Positions 12,937-25,789 of a stretch of 64,000 nucleotides of DNA are shown here, piece by piece. The position numbers were made by a program, and so were the translations under genes. The stretch is taken from positions 18,811,025 through 18,875,024 of the forward strand of contig NC_060108.1 of assembly GCF_021155765.1 (NCBI RefSeq), read 5' to 3'. The stretch comes from Diprion similis. Taxonomy: Eukaryota > Arthropoda > Insecta > Hymenoptera > Diprionidae. Under the pieces are notes generated by a model, which was given only the letters and a program-made list of their open reading frames with translations, was not told the origin of the DNA and made no database searches. Position 1 is the first letter of the stretch. Each line of letters starts with the position of its first letter.

Positions 12937-15900
12937 ATGCGCCTCGACAGCCGCGTCATTAATTTAGTCCGAAAGCGCGCTTAAATCCTTTAACTTTAGT
13001 CCTTCATGCGGTATACGTATACGCATGACGTAGATATATATAAGTAAAAGAATCTCCTCGGTGTGGAAAATATAAAAAATCCCTTCGAGACTGCATTCTA
13101 TGTGTATAATATAATAATTATCAAGAGAGTTGATTTAAAACTTTCTAACGGAAGACAAGTCTATTATATGTATACCTTCGTCGAGTCCCAAAATTTCACC
13201 AGCTTATCATCACACCGAAGTTGCGGCAAATCAGCGCCAACAATGCCCGAGGCAAACAATTCAATACCTCGAGTACAGAATAATATCGCCTCGGCAAGAA
13301 AGGGGCACAGGGGGATTGCCCGTGGATGCGGTGAGTTTTGAATGAAGTGGACCGTCGTCAGGGCGGTCGTTCACGTCGACGACGACGACAGTGGGCATAG
13401 AACCTCGGCCCATTCCGTCGGCCCGCGGGCTGCAGGTTCGCTAAAATTACGGTCGAATTACGTCCAGTAAGAGAAAGTCACGTATAAGGTATCTACGTAT
13501 ACATATATCCATACCCATAAGGCCGGGGTATATAACGCGAGGAGTAGTCGTCGCGTTAATCAATAAGAGCGGAGGAGCTCTCTCTCTCCCTCTCTGTTAC
13601 TCTCTCGAAGAACGGGGATCTAGGAGGGAAAACCTTGAGCAGAGGGTGAGGCTTGCCGGGGGGCAGGAAATGGGCTCAACGGGTCTTCCGATACCCGAAG
13701 CCTGCACGCGTGCAAGGTGTCGACAGTTCGCCGTGTTGCCCGTGATCGGTTTCCTGTCTGCGCTTTGTCCGCCACTAGGACCGATTAATTCCACCTCATC
13801 CCCCGACGAAGCTGCGAAGCTGCGAAGCCGAGAGCGGTTTCATTTTGACTCAATATTAAAGAGACACAAAGGGGGATGCTAATGAAACGCTTGGAACCGG
13901 CCACCATCCCGACTCACCCACACACGGCGATATGTCAATATGTGGCCGACCGGCTTTCGGGCCATGGCCATGGCGTATTGCAGCCTCTGTAAGCCGGGCG
14001 CGCGACGTGGGGCTTAGATATCGCGTAATCGGGGCAAAGCACGCTCGAGACATTCTATTAGCATTGCCAACTGTTGCAGACTGTGATTGGTACAGATAAG
14101 GAGCAACGCCGTATAATTGTGGGTACCCGGTAGGTGTGAGGTATGCGGGTACGCGAATCCACTGTCCAACGACTCTTGGAATTATGCAACCTCACTGCAT
14201 TATCAGATGCGTGTAAGCGTAAGTTTGCACAGTCGCATGGCAGACAAGATAGCGGAGAGATCGAGCGTTTCGCGATAATCGATGGTTGTTACAGGCTAAT
14301 TGCAAGATCCGATGAACAAGCCAGACACATGTGTGTAAGAAACGTCCTCTGCGAGGATAACAAACCCTCTATGGCCGACGTCAAAATGAGACGTTCAATG
14401 TAAAGAAATTCCAAAGTCTATCATTCATCAATAAACGTGATTCGTTATAATACGAACTCCTGCAAGTACATGGGACTTTATTTGGGCCAGACAAGCGATT
14501 AACCTCTTAAACGATGCCACGCGAATTAGATACTCGAAGGAATGATTATTCGAAAAAGGTCATTTTAGAGTTTCGCCAATAGGGTGGGATTTCTCTATAC
14601 GGAAATACCTATATTTCATGGACCCCCTGTCACCTGCAAACCCATACCTAAGGTGCAGAGTGCAAGTGCCCCGGGGCTTTGAGACGGCAATCCTTAAGTC
14701 CAACGGACAGACGATCAATCAGCGAAGATGGGTATAACCGCTCTGTTGGTATAACCCACAGGCATTTTTCTTATTTCCACGATCTTGTTCAAGTCCTCCT
14801 CCTCCAGCTTCTACTTATCGACTGAGCCTCGTTGACCTGTAACTGATCGCAAACCTGGAGATAAAATCGCGTATCGATACAAGACATCGGTATGCAGTAT
14901 ATAATACATTATAATAACTCTGCGGATTCGGACTACACGCCGGAATCGATGGGTAATAAAGGGGTGCTTTTCGTTTCAATTTTATTCATTTTTCTCTTCC
15001 GGAGAAAACCACTGCAAAATTTGCCTCGACTGATTCGCGACCATTTATAAAGCAGTGTGAAGGTAGAAAAAGGGGAGAAAAAAAAAGTGAAAGAAAAAAA
15101 AAACAGCTTTTCTTCAGAGACAATATCTCGAGGGAGAGAGGATATAAAAGGGCTGGTATAATGTAAATGGTTGGTGACTCGGTGATTTAATTTGCGAACG
15201 TTTTAAAGTGCTTGGCGGGAAAAAAATATTGCAATTCAGTACTCAATTCTGAATCAGAGTTTCCATTGTTTTACGCAAATGAAGCTGTAACTCCGTTTGC
15301 TCTTTTCCCTCCTCCTTCGAATTCAAAGAAATCTTTCACGCAGCGGGGTAGGTACAGCGGTACCCAGGTAATATAGGAGCAGGTACGAACTTTAAACTTG
15401 TTCAAAGCGTATCGAGTTTCAAACACACCGCGAAGGAATAAGTTCCCGTTCTCGCGATCAGTGAGGTTGTCGCAAGTGCGGTCTCAGGGAACTGGCCACT
15501 GTAGGTACACCGTATTCGCGTCTCACCCCCGTCGGCCCCGTCGGCACACCCGCTACCGGAACCACGTGTCAACTTCACCCTTTGCCAGTAGTCTGCGCCC
15601 GCCCATCCACCAACCCTGTGTAACATCCACCAAGCTAAACTCTAATTAGCGGAACTTACGCCCAGGTAACGGCCACGCTTTCGTCCCTTCTGTAGTAAAG
15701 CCGCGACGACGCGACGCGCAAGGGTAAACCAGTAATCGTAATTAGTTATCAACCTTTTCTCCATCACGGTTGTCCGTGTGCTCGAAAATTGTAGCGTCGC
15801 GTATATATTGTTCCCGAATAAGTGAGGCGAGAATTTACCGCTTTGACAATAGCTATCGTTACACTACATATACGTACACGTAGGTTTAGGTAGGAGGTAT

Positions 15901-17100
15901 ACGTAGGTGCACCTACACGTGGTCCATGTGTCGATTGAATCGTTGGAGTTTGTTTCAAACGCTCTGAACGTTATGCAGTTCGTTGAAGCGTTGGATTATA
16001 TTTAACGATGATAACATTGGGGACACAGAATTATTATATACCGTGATTCGATTAACAAGGGATGGAAAAACGAATGAAAAAAACAAAACGTGGATGGGAA
16101 AATTAATTATCACCGTATATCGATTAGGGCGACTGACTAACTTGTCGTCACAGCGAACATCCGCAAAGCTTTTGAACCAATGTCCAGCCCCCGGGAGCTG
16201 TCCCTCGTTAAAAACCCGTTGCTTTTTCGTGCAAAACCACCTAGCGATACCTACCCTGACCCAGGGTAGAGTTGTGCAGTTTCAACGTACCCACGCAACG
16301 CGGTACCGGGACTGCGGGGTAACGAGAAAAAGCGCCTCGAGTCACGCGGGCTTATTTGTACACAGACACATGCATACACATCACACATACACATACACGC
16401 AGCCAAATACACATGTCGGAGTTAATGGAACGTTTTGCTGTTTGCACGTTCCTAGCAACAGAAGTGAACGAAGGATTGATTGTGGTATTAAATCGAATCA
16501 ATTTGATTATTCTCCCTGAATATTCAAATGCCAATTGTCCAGGTCGTGTGTATAATGTTATACACCTATGTATGGTATAAGTGTATTGTGTATATATGTA
16601 TTACGTGTACATACATATGTTGGGTTCGGTCGTTCAACAGCCGGCGCGCCTACCCTTCTTCACCTCATCGAGTCACGTATCTACCTTTTAATCCACGAAT
16701 TACGTCCGAACCGTAGGAAATTAAATAAAAACAAACAACCCAAAAATGAAAAAAAAAAAAAACAATGAACAAAACACGAGGTAAAGAAAATCCGAAGTAC
16801 CGTCTGCTATGCCGCTGCCGGAGGAGGCAAGAGGGCAAGCGGGACTCGAACGGGGTGGCCGTTAATACCGAGGGACGATCCGGGGATTCCCCGATACGCC
16901 AATGCCCCGTAACAATTAGAATCTCGGTGTGTAACATCAGCTTGGGTTGGAATACACACTATAATACCTATACGCTGCATATGGTAATAATTACTTGGGA
17001 AATAGTAGGTGCAATTCTCTACGACGCGGTACAACAAGTACCCACCACCTATCCTCCACCTAGGTTGAATCGCGGATGGAAGTATAGAGAAAGAGGAAGG

Positions 17101-17137
17101 GTGAGTGAGTGAGAGAGAGAGAGAGAGAGAGAGAGGG
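17101..17137 (+). repeat. GAGT/GA microsatellite
   Basis: Three GTGA/GAGT units lead into about 14 GA units, immediately before the CpG-rich block at 17,138-17,520. Confidence 0.9.
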
Positions 17138-17520
17138 ATGGGGGGCGGGGAAATGGAAAGAACGCCGTTCGAAGAGAGAAGGCGAACACGGAGGCGCGGA
17201 ACCGGCGGCGGCGGCGTCGCGGCGGATCGATGGCGGCGGAAGACGCGGGGCGTCGCGACGCGGCGTAGCTGGCTGCCACGCGTTGCGCCGCCGCGCGGCG
17301 ACGCGAACCTCCAGATCGAGGAGAACCTACCCCGTGTCTGGTGGAGGTGGTCGAGGTGGTGGAGGCGGTGGAGGTGGTGGCTGCCCGTCGTCTCTGCACC
17401 ATCCAGTTATCCCGGCGCCTCCGACGCCTCGGTTGCCCTTCTATTTGCTCGTTCATTCCGCGCCGCGGTCCTCGATCCGACCGCACGTGTTACTCGTAAC
17501 CCTCGTCGATCCCCAGGTAC
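17138..17520. other. CpG-rich island, candidate promoter or 5' UTR
   Basis: This is the most CG-rich stretch of the left half. CGG, CGC and GGCGG steps are frequent, followed by a GGTGGAGGTGG-type repeat near 17,338-17,382. Long frames exist on both strands (17,105-17,639 plus; 17,049-17,486 minus), but their proteins are Arg/Gly/Trp- or Ser/Arg-rich and have no domain, as expected of skewed DNA lacking stop codons. A CAG|GTACCA donor-like site lies at 17,514-17,522. A promoter or 5' untranslated exon is the best reading, but nothing proves it. Confidence 0.35.
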
Positions 17521-18260
17521 CACCCTGGGTCAATCTCACCTTGGTACCAATCGCAGTCCAAACACTGCACTTCTGCAGGGGGGTTGAGGAGAAGCACGAG
17601 TTTTCTGTGCAGCCGTTTCTTAACTGCAGTGATCACTGATCAGTTTCGCGTAGCTACCTAACAACCACTGCACGTCACCACGGACGCGAAATACGCGATC
17701 TTCTTATTCAGCTCTCACCTTTATTCGCGCTTAAAGGTATATAAGAATCAGAATTAGAATCGAAAATATTCTGAAATTCTGATGCACGGGGTACGTGCAA
17801 CGCGATTCTTATTTATCCGGTTGACTACTCCCTGCTCTTCTGCGTATATATGTATTTATATATATACACATACGGACATGCACATGTGTCAATTTGCATA
17901 TATATGTACGTCCTCTACATGCACGCGACTAACGTATGTTATATATATATATATAAGACATACTGCACAGATATTTATATGCAAAGACAAGTGCCTCGGT
18001 ATCACAACGGATTGAACAATTTCAAAAGCGTATATTTATGAGGAAATTTTTAAACCGACGATGACAAGTATTTTCGCGCATGAAGAATTACCTACGTGCA
18101 GATACGTATTTTACACTGATAATGAGGATATTACGTATATAAAAAGAACGGATCGTTCGGGTTCGTTTAGCCGAGTAATAAAGCTGAGATTAACGCCCAA
18201 CCGACAAATTTCTTCATGGTCCGACAAAGGGTGATTTTTATTATTCTTCATCTTCTTCTT

Positions 18261-18261
18261 C

Positions 18262-18292
<31 letters not shown>

Positions 18293-18296
18293 TTTT
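18261..18296 (+). repeat. TTTC tetranucleotide microsatellite
   Basis: About nine consecutive TTTC units. The minus strand reads as Lys-Glu-Arg repeats in an open frame, an artefact of the repeat. Confidence 0.9.
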
Positions 18297-19265
18297 CACC
18301 CCATTCACGGTCGCATTTCTCTTATTTTCCCGCCACAATCGCCTGCTATTTAAGTCTCTCGTTACTGTGCACCCATTAGCATTTAAATTATGTTTTCATA
18401 GCGTATTATATATATTATATAATCCACTCTTACAGCCCAGCTACTTAGCCAACAATACCAAATGTATTCCGACGGTCACCTTAGCGCGACGATGTATGAT
18501 ATTTTACTACCCTCCGCGGGTATAATACACTTCGTAATTTTTACACCGTTTTTTCTCTCCGTCCCTTTTTCCTTTCCATATATGTACGTACATTGTACAT
18601 ATGTATATATGTATAGAACGGATCAGTGAAAACGGCAGACACTCACGAGCGAGAGGCTCTCCCCGCGCATATCGATGGGAATATTGATGTTTTATTATTC
18701 GTTGAGCTGTGTCGGATTCTCGGGAAAGTGCAAAAAATACGTTTCTCCTCAAACATTTCTCGAACATGGTCGAGGGAATATGTGGACATTAGGTGTTTCG
18801 GTCTGATGGCACCGAAACGATTTTTTGAGAGGAATACCTCGATCTTCGATAAAAATTCTTGCCCTTGTTATGTAACGGTTGTTTACTCCACTTCGCGTTG
18901 ACGTTCAAGTTTGCAGAAAAAATAAAGTCGAGAATCGCGATTGTTTGGAAAAGTTCCTTCTTTATATACATATATTGTTCATTGTTAGCCAGAAGATAAT
19001 CGATTCGCGGGTACATTAATTACAATCTGTGGCTCGGAAACAACAACAACTTAAAAAAAACGTCGCTCGAAACAACAGAAGATAAATCGCAGTTCAAGCC
19101 TGACAGTTTCTGTAACACAGATAGACAACACCGGAATGAACCAGTTTGCATTCTCACGTGACACAAGGTGGGAAAAATATTTCCTGAGATTTTATACATC
19201 GAGACGGATTACATTTCAATCGAATTTATCGGTGTGCAGTAGAATCCGACAGCGATATTTCGTTG

Positions 19266-19289
19266 TTTTTTTTTTTTTTTTTTTTTTTT
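19266..19289 (+). repeat. Poly-T run (24 T)
   Basis: Uninterrupted thymidines. No adjacent retrotransposon body or target-site duplication is evident, so it is recorded only as a homopolymer. Confidence 0.9.
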
Positions 19290-21067
19290 CCTTTCACTTC
19301 ACTATCGACGGTTTATGCTTCCAACTGAAAAGTGTCGTTACACTTACAAGGTAAAATTTTTGGGTGTATACACACGTTGAGTCTATTGAATGCTCGCGTT
19401 GGAGTACTCGAGGGGTTAAAAAAAAGCGGATGATTAATCGATGGTCAGGTACATTTTCGTTCAAAAATTTATTGATTTGTTGTTAGAATTTTTTACGTAT
19501 AAGAGGAATTATTTATCAATATGGGTTTATTCACGGTTTACGTTCGAGACATCGCTCGACTCCCGTAGCACGAGATGGATCCATTAATTTTCGCTCAAAT
19601 CCGCGCGCGGAGTCCAGAATGGTTCCCTCTTTGTTGACGAAACGGTAAAAAATTCATTCGACAGAGCTAGCGCGAGGACGATGATTATTTAAATAACGAG
19701 AGGTGGCGGCGGAGGCGGCGGCTCCTTCGAGTTGCGAAGAGCCTTTTTCTCATCTCTTAATAATTTCAGGGAAACTGAGATTAAATTTTACCTGCTATTT
19801 CCAATATACTTTCACCCGAGAAGTACATTATATACATGTTAGATATATATATAAATGTATACATATATATATATATATATATATAGAATGGACCAATTTA
19901 TCCAGCGGGAAACTTTTGCTCTCTTAATTAAATATTTCCAAAGACTGCCTCCGGGTTCTGTTCTATTACGAGGCTCTTATTATGGGCACAGACTGGCACG
20001 TGAGGCTGTGTACGAACTAACCCCGTGCAAGTTCACTTTTCAAATCTGAATAATTTAGCGAGTCAAACCGCCGGAGTGACTTCGTCTCACCTCCGCCAAC
20101 AGCAGGCAGCCAAAGTACCGAAGGCCAACCTCCGCGTCAACAATTAAGGACGCGCATCCATCTTGAGGGTTTCAAAATTGCAACAATTTCCCGTCGTTTC
20201 ATTGTGGGGGAAATTAATCAACACTTAAGGGCGTCTTTTTCGTTGTGATTTATCGATGGCCTAGCCTTTGTTTTCATGCAAATAACACCGCAAGTTCTCA
20301 TCCCACTTTCGAGGTATATATCTCGAAAATGACTTTATCGCGATGAGCCAACGAAAAATTAAGTGGATTCCAGGAATTTAAATATCTTTTAGACAAATGT
20401 CGGCGAGTTTCGTGAACTCGCGTGTAATAATACATCTTTTTAAGATATTTGAAAAAAATGTTGAAAACCATCTGTGACAAATCAGTCGTGTGAATTTCAG
20501 TATAAAAAGTCATTTGAATAATCCAGAGTATCGAAAATGTTCTACAGTATACATAGGTATATACATACAGGATGTATATATGTATTATTATCGCCGAAAT
20601 AGCCTGCGTCACTCGCGAGACTAACTTCGAGGGGATACTTGACTAAACTTTGCAGATATGCCCACCGAGTGAACCGATGAAAACAAAGCTGAAGCATGAG
20701 ATAAGAGACTGCGAAAAACATCCATGAATGTGCACGCCTTGAGCGAAGCAGATGAGAAGTGGTTGAATTGTTATACGGCATGGATTTTCGAAGGGTTAAG
20801 AAGGGAGGAAGTGAGTCAAGCTCTTTCGAACTCAACTGCAGAAGACGCCAATGAGATCCGCCTCGAGAGGAGGGCTGGCTCTGTACTAATAGCAGATGGG
20901 AAAAGTATTATCTCCCCGGCAATCGCCTTACGATTATAGTTTCTCCAAAGGAGAATATGAGTTGAGATGATTCAACTCGAACGATTCAAACTTCGAGTCT
21001 TACTGTTAATACTGTTCAACTTTCACAAGGATTGCGCGGCTTGTCGGACGTGAGAAACGAGAGGGAT

Positions 21068-21117
21068 GGATAAGAATAAGAATAAGAATAGGAATAAAAA
21101 TAAAAATAAAAATAAAA
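21068..21117 (+). repeat. AATAAG / AAATA tandem array
   Basis: Several GAATAA hexamers pass into AAAATA units. On the minus strand it is read as Tyr-Phe/Tyr-Ser repeats in a spurious frame. Confidence 0.85.
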
Positions 21118-21606
21118 AAGGCGGTAAGGTTGATAGAGTAGGTCAAAGGAAAAGGGTCCTACCGCGTACGCGAGTACGTTAGGTAGGTAACTGCTGCAGG
21201 GTGTATAGGGCCAATGATGCGGTCGTAAAGCAAACAGTAATTCTTGAAATCCCTTTCGCAGCACCTGGATTAAAGCGAGGATCGGTTCAAGATACAAGGC
21301 ATCCGTCCTCGCGGACCCTTGCAAACGCATGGTGACGAGGGGCGAGAAAAGGGGGAGGAGGATTTCATCGTTGGGGGAAAGCAGAGTGTAAAACGTCGAG
21401 GAGACTTCGTCGCAGAAGGAAAAGAAGATGAAGCGTGCAGGAGGAGGTCTCGATCAGTGATGGGAGATAATTTGTTAGTCGTATAAAATCCGTAAGTAAT
21501 TACTCCGCTAATTAGCCAATTAGATAGTTACCTAGTTGTATTATATATGTACATCTATTACGCGAACAGGGAGACGCAAATAAAAGGTATTTTATATGCA
21601 TATAAA

Positions 21607-22039
21607 AGGCATTCCATACCAAACCGACCTACGATTTTTTTTATTTTCAAGTATGGTGTGGAGGATACAAAGAATAGAATGTTTCACAGGGTTTGAGCTC
21701 CGAAAATGAATTTCAAAAATACCAATTTATATTTTATAAGTTTTTCCTCACTTTTTGATTACTTGTTTCACCTGTAGCTTCAAAACCAAAAACTTGGTCT
21801 CAAAATTTTCGTTTTTCAACAAAGAATTCACGAGAAAAAATTGAAGCTCATCGATTGGTACTCATCATTCGAAAATTATATTTTTGTGTTTTTGGGAACA
21901 ATAAAAATCAAATTCGTAATCCGAAAAATCTAAAACTCAGTAAAAGATGATTTTTTTGTACACTGTACATCATACTTGAAAATAAACAAAATCGCCGATA
22001 GCGAGGGTCAGGCGTAGGTCGGTTTGCAGCGGAATGCCT
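21607..22039. mobile_element. MITE-like element with long terminal inverted repeats
   Basis: The left end 21,607-21,656 and the right end 21,971-22,039 are inverted copies. The outer blocks share AGGCATTCC and AAACCGACCTACG, and the inner blocks share TTATTTTCAAGTATG; the right arm carries about 20 extra bases between the blocks. The interior is AT-rich, has no open frame, and is a non-autonomous size (433 bp in all). No clean target-site duplication is visible, though TATA occurs near both flanks. The superfamily cannot be assigned from the sequence alone. Confidence 0.75.
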
Positions 22040-23207
22040 CATATACATACATATCTATACATACACATGGGCGTGCTGCTTATTGTACATGGGTTGTGCA
22101 ATTAAATCGCGGTATATCATGCCTATAAAGCGATAAGGGGGCAGTAACGAGGAGAACGAACACCTTAACTTGTCTCTTTCATCTCCCGCAACATACGACG
22201 AAGCTGAAATGATTTTACCAACCTCTCGGAAATTATTAACCGCATAGCGATAACCAGACTCGATCCCCGCAGTAATTCATCTTCATTTGAATGCTCTTCG
22301 CAGTTTGCGAATCCCTTTGGTTATCCTTTCACACGTTTCCCAAGCATAAATAAGCTATCAAAAGCGGAAGCGAGACGAATATGGAACACTTTTTCCGCTG
22401 TCCCAGTGGCATTATCTTTTTTCTTTGCGCCAAGTTGAAGTTTGCTTCGGAATCTTGAACATATGAAACTTCGACCGAGAGTTATGACACCACACAATAT
22501 CCCCATGGACACGTTACATATGTACATACATCTGGGAAAATCCCAAGTCGACGATGAAAAATTTCCCTCAGCATGAATCGGTGTTTCAATAAATCCTATA
22601 ACGTATAGAATACAACATATCAATTACGTTAAATTTCCGCCAGAGTTGAGAATGCGAAACGAGAATTATACAATCTCGCAACTGCTGTCCTAGATAGGTA
22701 TATAAGCGACAAATTTTTTTTCACCCGCAAAATGAGGGTCAGATAAAAGGCGGATTCCAGAGCTCTCAGTGTAGTAGTCTCTCTTTGAAAATAAAAAGAA
22801 AAGGAAGGAAAAAAAGCAGCGAGATCATTCATTACAGTCTTTCTAAAGAATGGTTGAACCCTCAGGGGGGGGTCTGAACACTGGGGGACTTTTAGAACTC
22901 GACACGCGTTGAATGAGGGAAAAAACTAACATACAAATCAAAGTACGTTTTTCCATTCGTCCTCTCCCAGAAATGGTCAAAACGAGCGTGACGTGGGTAT
23001 ACATTCCCCAACGAGCATGGGCAGTGGGTGGGTATCTCTAATCATTACCGCGAATCAGGTGGAAAACCGTAACCTGGCATGTATTATACATACCTCGGTT
23101 ATTCGTGCTCCTGCGGTTATCTCTCGGCCCTGTTTTTGTCCATCTTCGTGACAAACTTGATCAGCGAATCGTTGCGCAGGAAGCGCTCTGGCACACACGC
23201 GAACTCG

Positions 23208-23248
23208 AGGCGGAGGTGGAGGTGGAGGTAGAGGTGGAGGTCGAGGAG
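23208..23248 (+). repeat. GGAGGT hexanucleotide repeat
   Basis: About six imperfect GGAGGT/GGAGGC units in tandem. Confidence 0.85.
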
Positions 23249-23317
23249 GGTGAGATGCGTAGGTATACGGGAATGATATAAAACACCCGGTCTCGTGCCG
23301 CTCGAGAGAGCCGGTGT

Positions 23318-23390
23318 AACGCGGGGTGGCGGTCGAAGTGGTCCCTGGTAAATAAATAAATCCACCAACGGCCCAGGGCGCCTGAGTTAC
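23318..23390 (+). repeat. Direct repeat copy 1 (73 bp)
   Basis: This shares with 24,918-24,990 the order AACG ... GCGGTCGAA ... CCCTGGTAAATAAATAAATCC, then CCA and a terminal GAGTTAC. Both copies are 73 bp by my count. The shared core is nearly identical and the spacers differ. Origin (duplication or a dispersed element) and role are unknown. Confidence 0.65.
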
Positions 23391-23391
23391 G

Positions 23392-23443
23392 GCTGTTGCT
23401 GTTGCTGTTGCTGTTGCTGGTGCTGGTGCTGCCGCTGCCGTTG
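23392..23443 (+). repeat. GCTGTT hexanucleotide array
   Basis: Tandem GCTGTT units pass into GCTGGT and GCCGCT variants. They read as a Leu-rich frame on the plus strand that is not credible as protein. Confidence 0.85.
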
Positions 23444-24917
23444 CCTTTTCTGCCTGCGAAAAATCCTGCAGATTTGCGAGGGCATCGGGCTGTTTACCTC
23501 GTCACGGATTTTCCGCTACGAAGGTGTCGAGAAAAAAGAGAGAGAGAGAGTGGAGAGACAGGCTTAAGAACGACGAACAAAAAATTAGTCAACAAATAGA
23601 TAAATAACTTTAGGATATTTTTAGTGCCTCGGCGTTTCGAACCAATTTCCCGATAGTGCAGTTTTATTGCAGCGGTTTATTCGTGGCACTATTTGTATAG
23701 GTGGTGTACATATATATGGAGCCTGTAAACGGCGCAGGGTTTACCGTCATACACGATCGAACCTGTTATTCATGCCGATGACTTCAAGTGTTTAAATTTT
23801 TACTTGAAATGAATTAGAGAACACTTTTTATCGCCGAACGCGAACGGTGCTGCAAAAGTTGAACATGTCGAACGGTTTTAATTGTACACGCGAAGAGACG
23901 TTTGGTATAAATATTTGTTTTATTACTTGTCCGTAATTACAGTAGAATTTACGAATTTAGGGCTAATCTAGGTACAGTAATTAGTAATTTCTACAAGAAT
24001 AGATGATTTCATTTCTCTATGAGTTATTGTTATTTTGTACGTTTAGAAAAAGTATTATTTACTTTTGGGAAATCGGGTGTATGTGAAAAATTGATAGGGA
24101 TAAATAATAAGTTTTTCGTAATCAACTCTGAAAGTAATTATTTCGAATAACATAAGTTGCAAGAAAGAAACAAAACTTTCATATTCTCAATAAGATACTG
24201 CATTTTCACAGTAACTATGCGATTTCTTGTAATTTTACCTCGATTATCCCTAAATTTGTACATTTTATTGTTATTACTGACAAACAATAAAGCAAAAAAT
24301 TATTACCATCAGTCTCTCCGAGTAGAAATCGAATCACTATGGAATATACAAAAAGTAAGCCCAGTAATTTCTAGATACCTAATAAAGTATCATGCAAACA
24401 AAAAGAAATCGTGATTCGATTTCTCATTCAATCGCAGCTGGTTCGATTTTTGCTGTAAATTTACACCAACACGTTTAATCATAAAACATATAACGTGTCG
24501 CAAAATTCGTAATTTTTATCGTGACAAAAAAATCAAGAAAAAGAAAAAAAAGAAATTATCGAACCACTGTATATTGCAAAATCTCGTAATCAGGGAACGT
24601 CCCCTGAGATTGCGTCATGTGATATATACGACATTAACAAAAAATACACCTCCTCGTATAAATTGAACACGCAGTTCTCATTTTAACCCTGTACATTTTC
24701 TCCCCAACACAATTAATATCACATTGTCGTTATTTTCCTGTTTTATTTCATTTTATTTTGATTTATTTATTTATTTTTTTTTTATTTTTTTTCTTCTCTT
24801 TTCCTCTCCTGTTATATATCGTTATTTTTTCCCCCGTGTCTTCGCGCGCAGAGATGGATTTCCGCTGAGTAGATACATACATACGTGTATACATATATAC
24901 ATACATGATGCATTCGC

Positions 24918-24990
24918 AACGGTGGTGTTCGCGGTCGAATCGTTCCCTTGCCCTGGTAAATAAATAAATCCGCCAGCATCGGTGAGTTAC
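24918..24990 (+). repeat. Direct repeat copy 2 (73 bp)
   Basis: Second copy of the element at 23,318-23,390, in the same orientation and with the same length and block order, including the AAATAAATAAAT core and the terminal GAGTTAC. Confidence 0.65.
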
Positions 24991-25789
24991 CGCGCGGTGG
25001 CTGTGTAAGGGTGGCCTAGGTTTAGGGTTTAGGGCACTGCTTTCGGGACTGGATTCAAGCCGAACTCTGGCATCTCTCTTCACATTTTTTACCCAGCGTT
25101 TCATATATGGACGGATTTTTTTTCTCCCCTCCCATTTTTTCATTCTTTATCCTGTTGGGAACGAAAATTGTTAGTTATATTTCTCCCCGCGTGGTAGCCC
25201 CATACGTCCTCTTCAACATCCCATAAGACGGAATGAAAAATTTGAAGAATCGCGGTGTCTCTTTTGAAAGGGTAGAATGGTAGGCTAAGAGAATAATGGA
25301 AGAGGGGAAGGGGGGAAGGGGCACCCATAAAGCATTTTGCACATCACACCCTTCTACCTGCAGACTCAACCCTTAAAGCTAATCTTCCTACATTGTTGGA
25401 GCTAATATACCGGGGCGTAGCTACGTGTCTGTAACGTTTTTCCTTCGTCTTCAAAAGCTCCGAGCAAACGGAAGACTGCGCAAAATTCACTGGATACTTT
25501 AACGAGCTATTAGCTGTGCCCATAACCTGACAAAGAGGATTTCACCCAACACTCGTTTACAGTATTCCGGAAAGCTTCACACTTATACCACAGTTCGTTA
25601 CTCGCCGTGAAGACGATTTGACAGCTAATACCTTTTTCTCGAAGTGTTTTCAAATTCGAAACCATATCGTATCGAGACAGAGAGCGAAAACTTACGGAAC
25701 CGTACGAGACTAGTTTACTTCTCTTGGAACTCGACTGTAACGAATCAAATTTGGAAACAGTCTTGTCACTCCCTTTCCTCTCAATTCAT

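Larger units (their letters stand above)
8586..17100. other. Non-coding DNA rich in microsatellites
   Basis: No coding exon is supported. The stretch carries GA, CT, GGC and CAC/CAT repeats (listed separately where clear), TA repeats near 9,880-9,905 and 12,537-12,555, and somewhat GC-richer DNA around 13,340-14,060 without a convincing frame. Open frames of 60-180 codons are present, but their translations are low-complexity or unlike any family known to me. Confidence 0.6.
17521..21606. other. Non-coding DNA
   Basis: No exon supported. Contents include TA-rich repeats at about 17,845-17,955 and 19,862-19,885, a TTTC microsatellite, a 24-T run and an AATAAR/AAATA array (listed separately). 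Short frames do not resemble known proteins. Confidence 0.6.
22040..25789. other. Non-coding DNA with tandem repeats
   Basis: No coding exon supported. It contains GGAGGT and GCTGTT arrays, the paired 73-bp direct repeats at 23,318 and 24,918, and a long AT-rich tract (about 23,890-24,840). Frames here do not resemble known proteins. Confidence 0.6.

Noticed and set aside
13646-13882. 78-codon frame in a GC-richer stretch
   Set aside because: Overlaps an equally long opposite-strand frame, contains a GCTGCGAA tandem repeat, and has no recognisable domain.
14143-14403. 86-codon frame with a protein-like appearance
   Set aside because: No family resemblance, no splice context, and in line with random open frames in this GC-balanced stretch.
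17049-17639. Long frames on both strands in the CpG island
   Set aside because: They are low-complexity (Gly, Arg, Trp or Ser repeats), partly encoded by GA and GGT repeats, and mutually exclusive.
25018-25040. TTTAGGG telomere-like units
   Set aside because: Only two to three units, inside unremarkable DNA.
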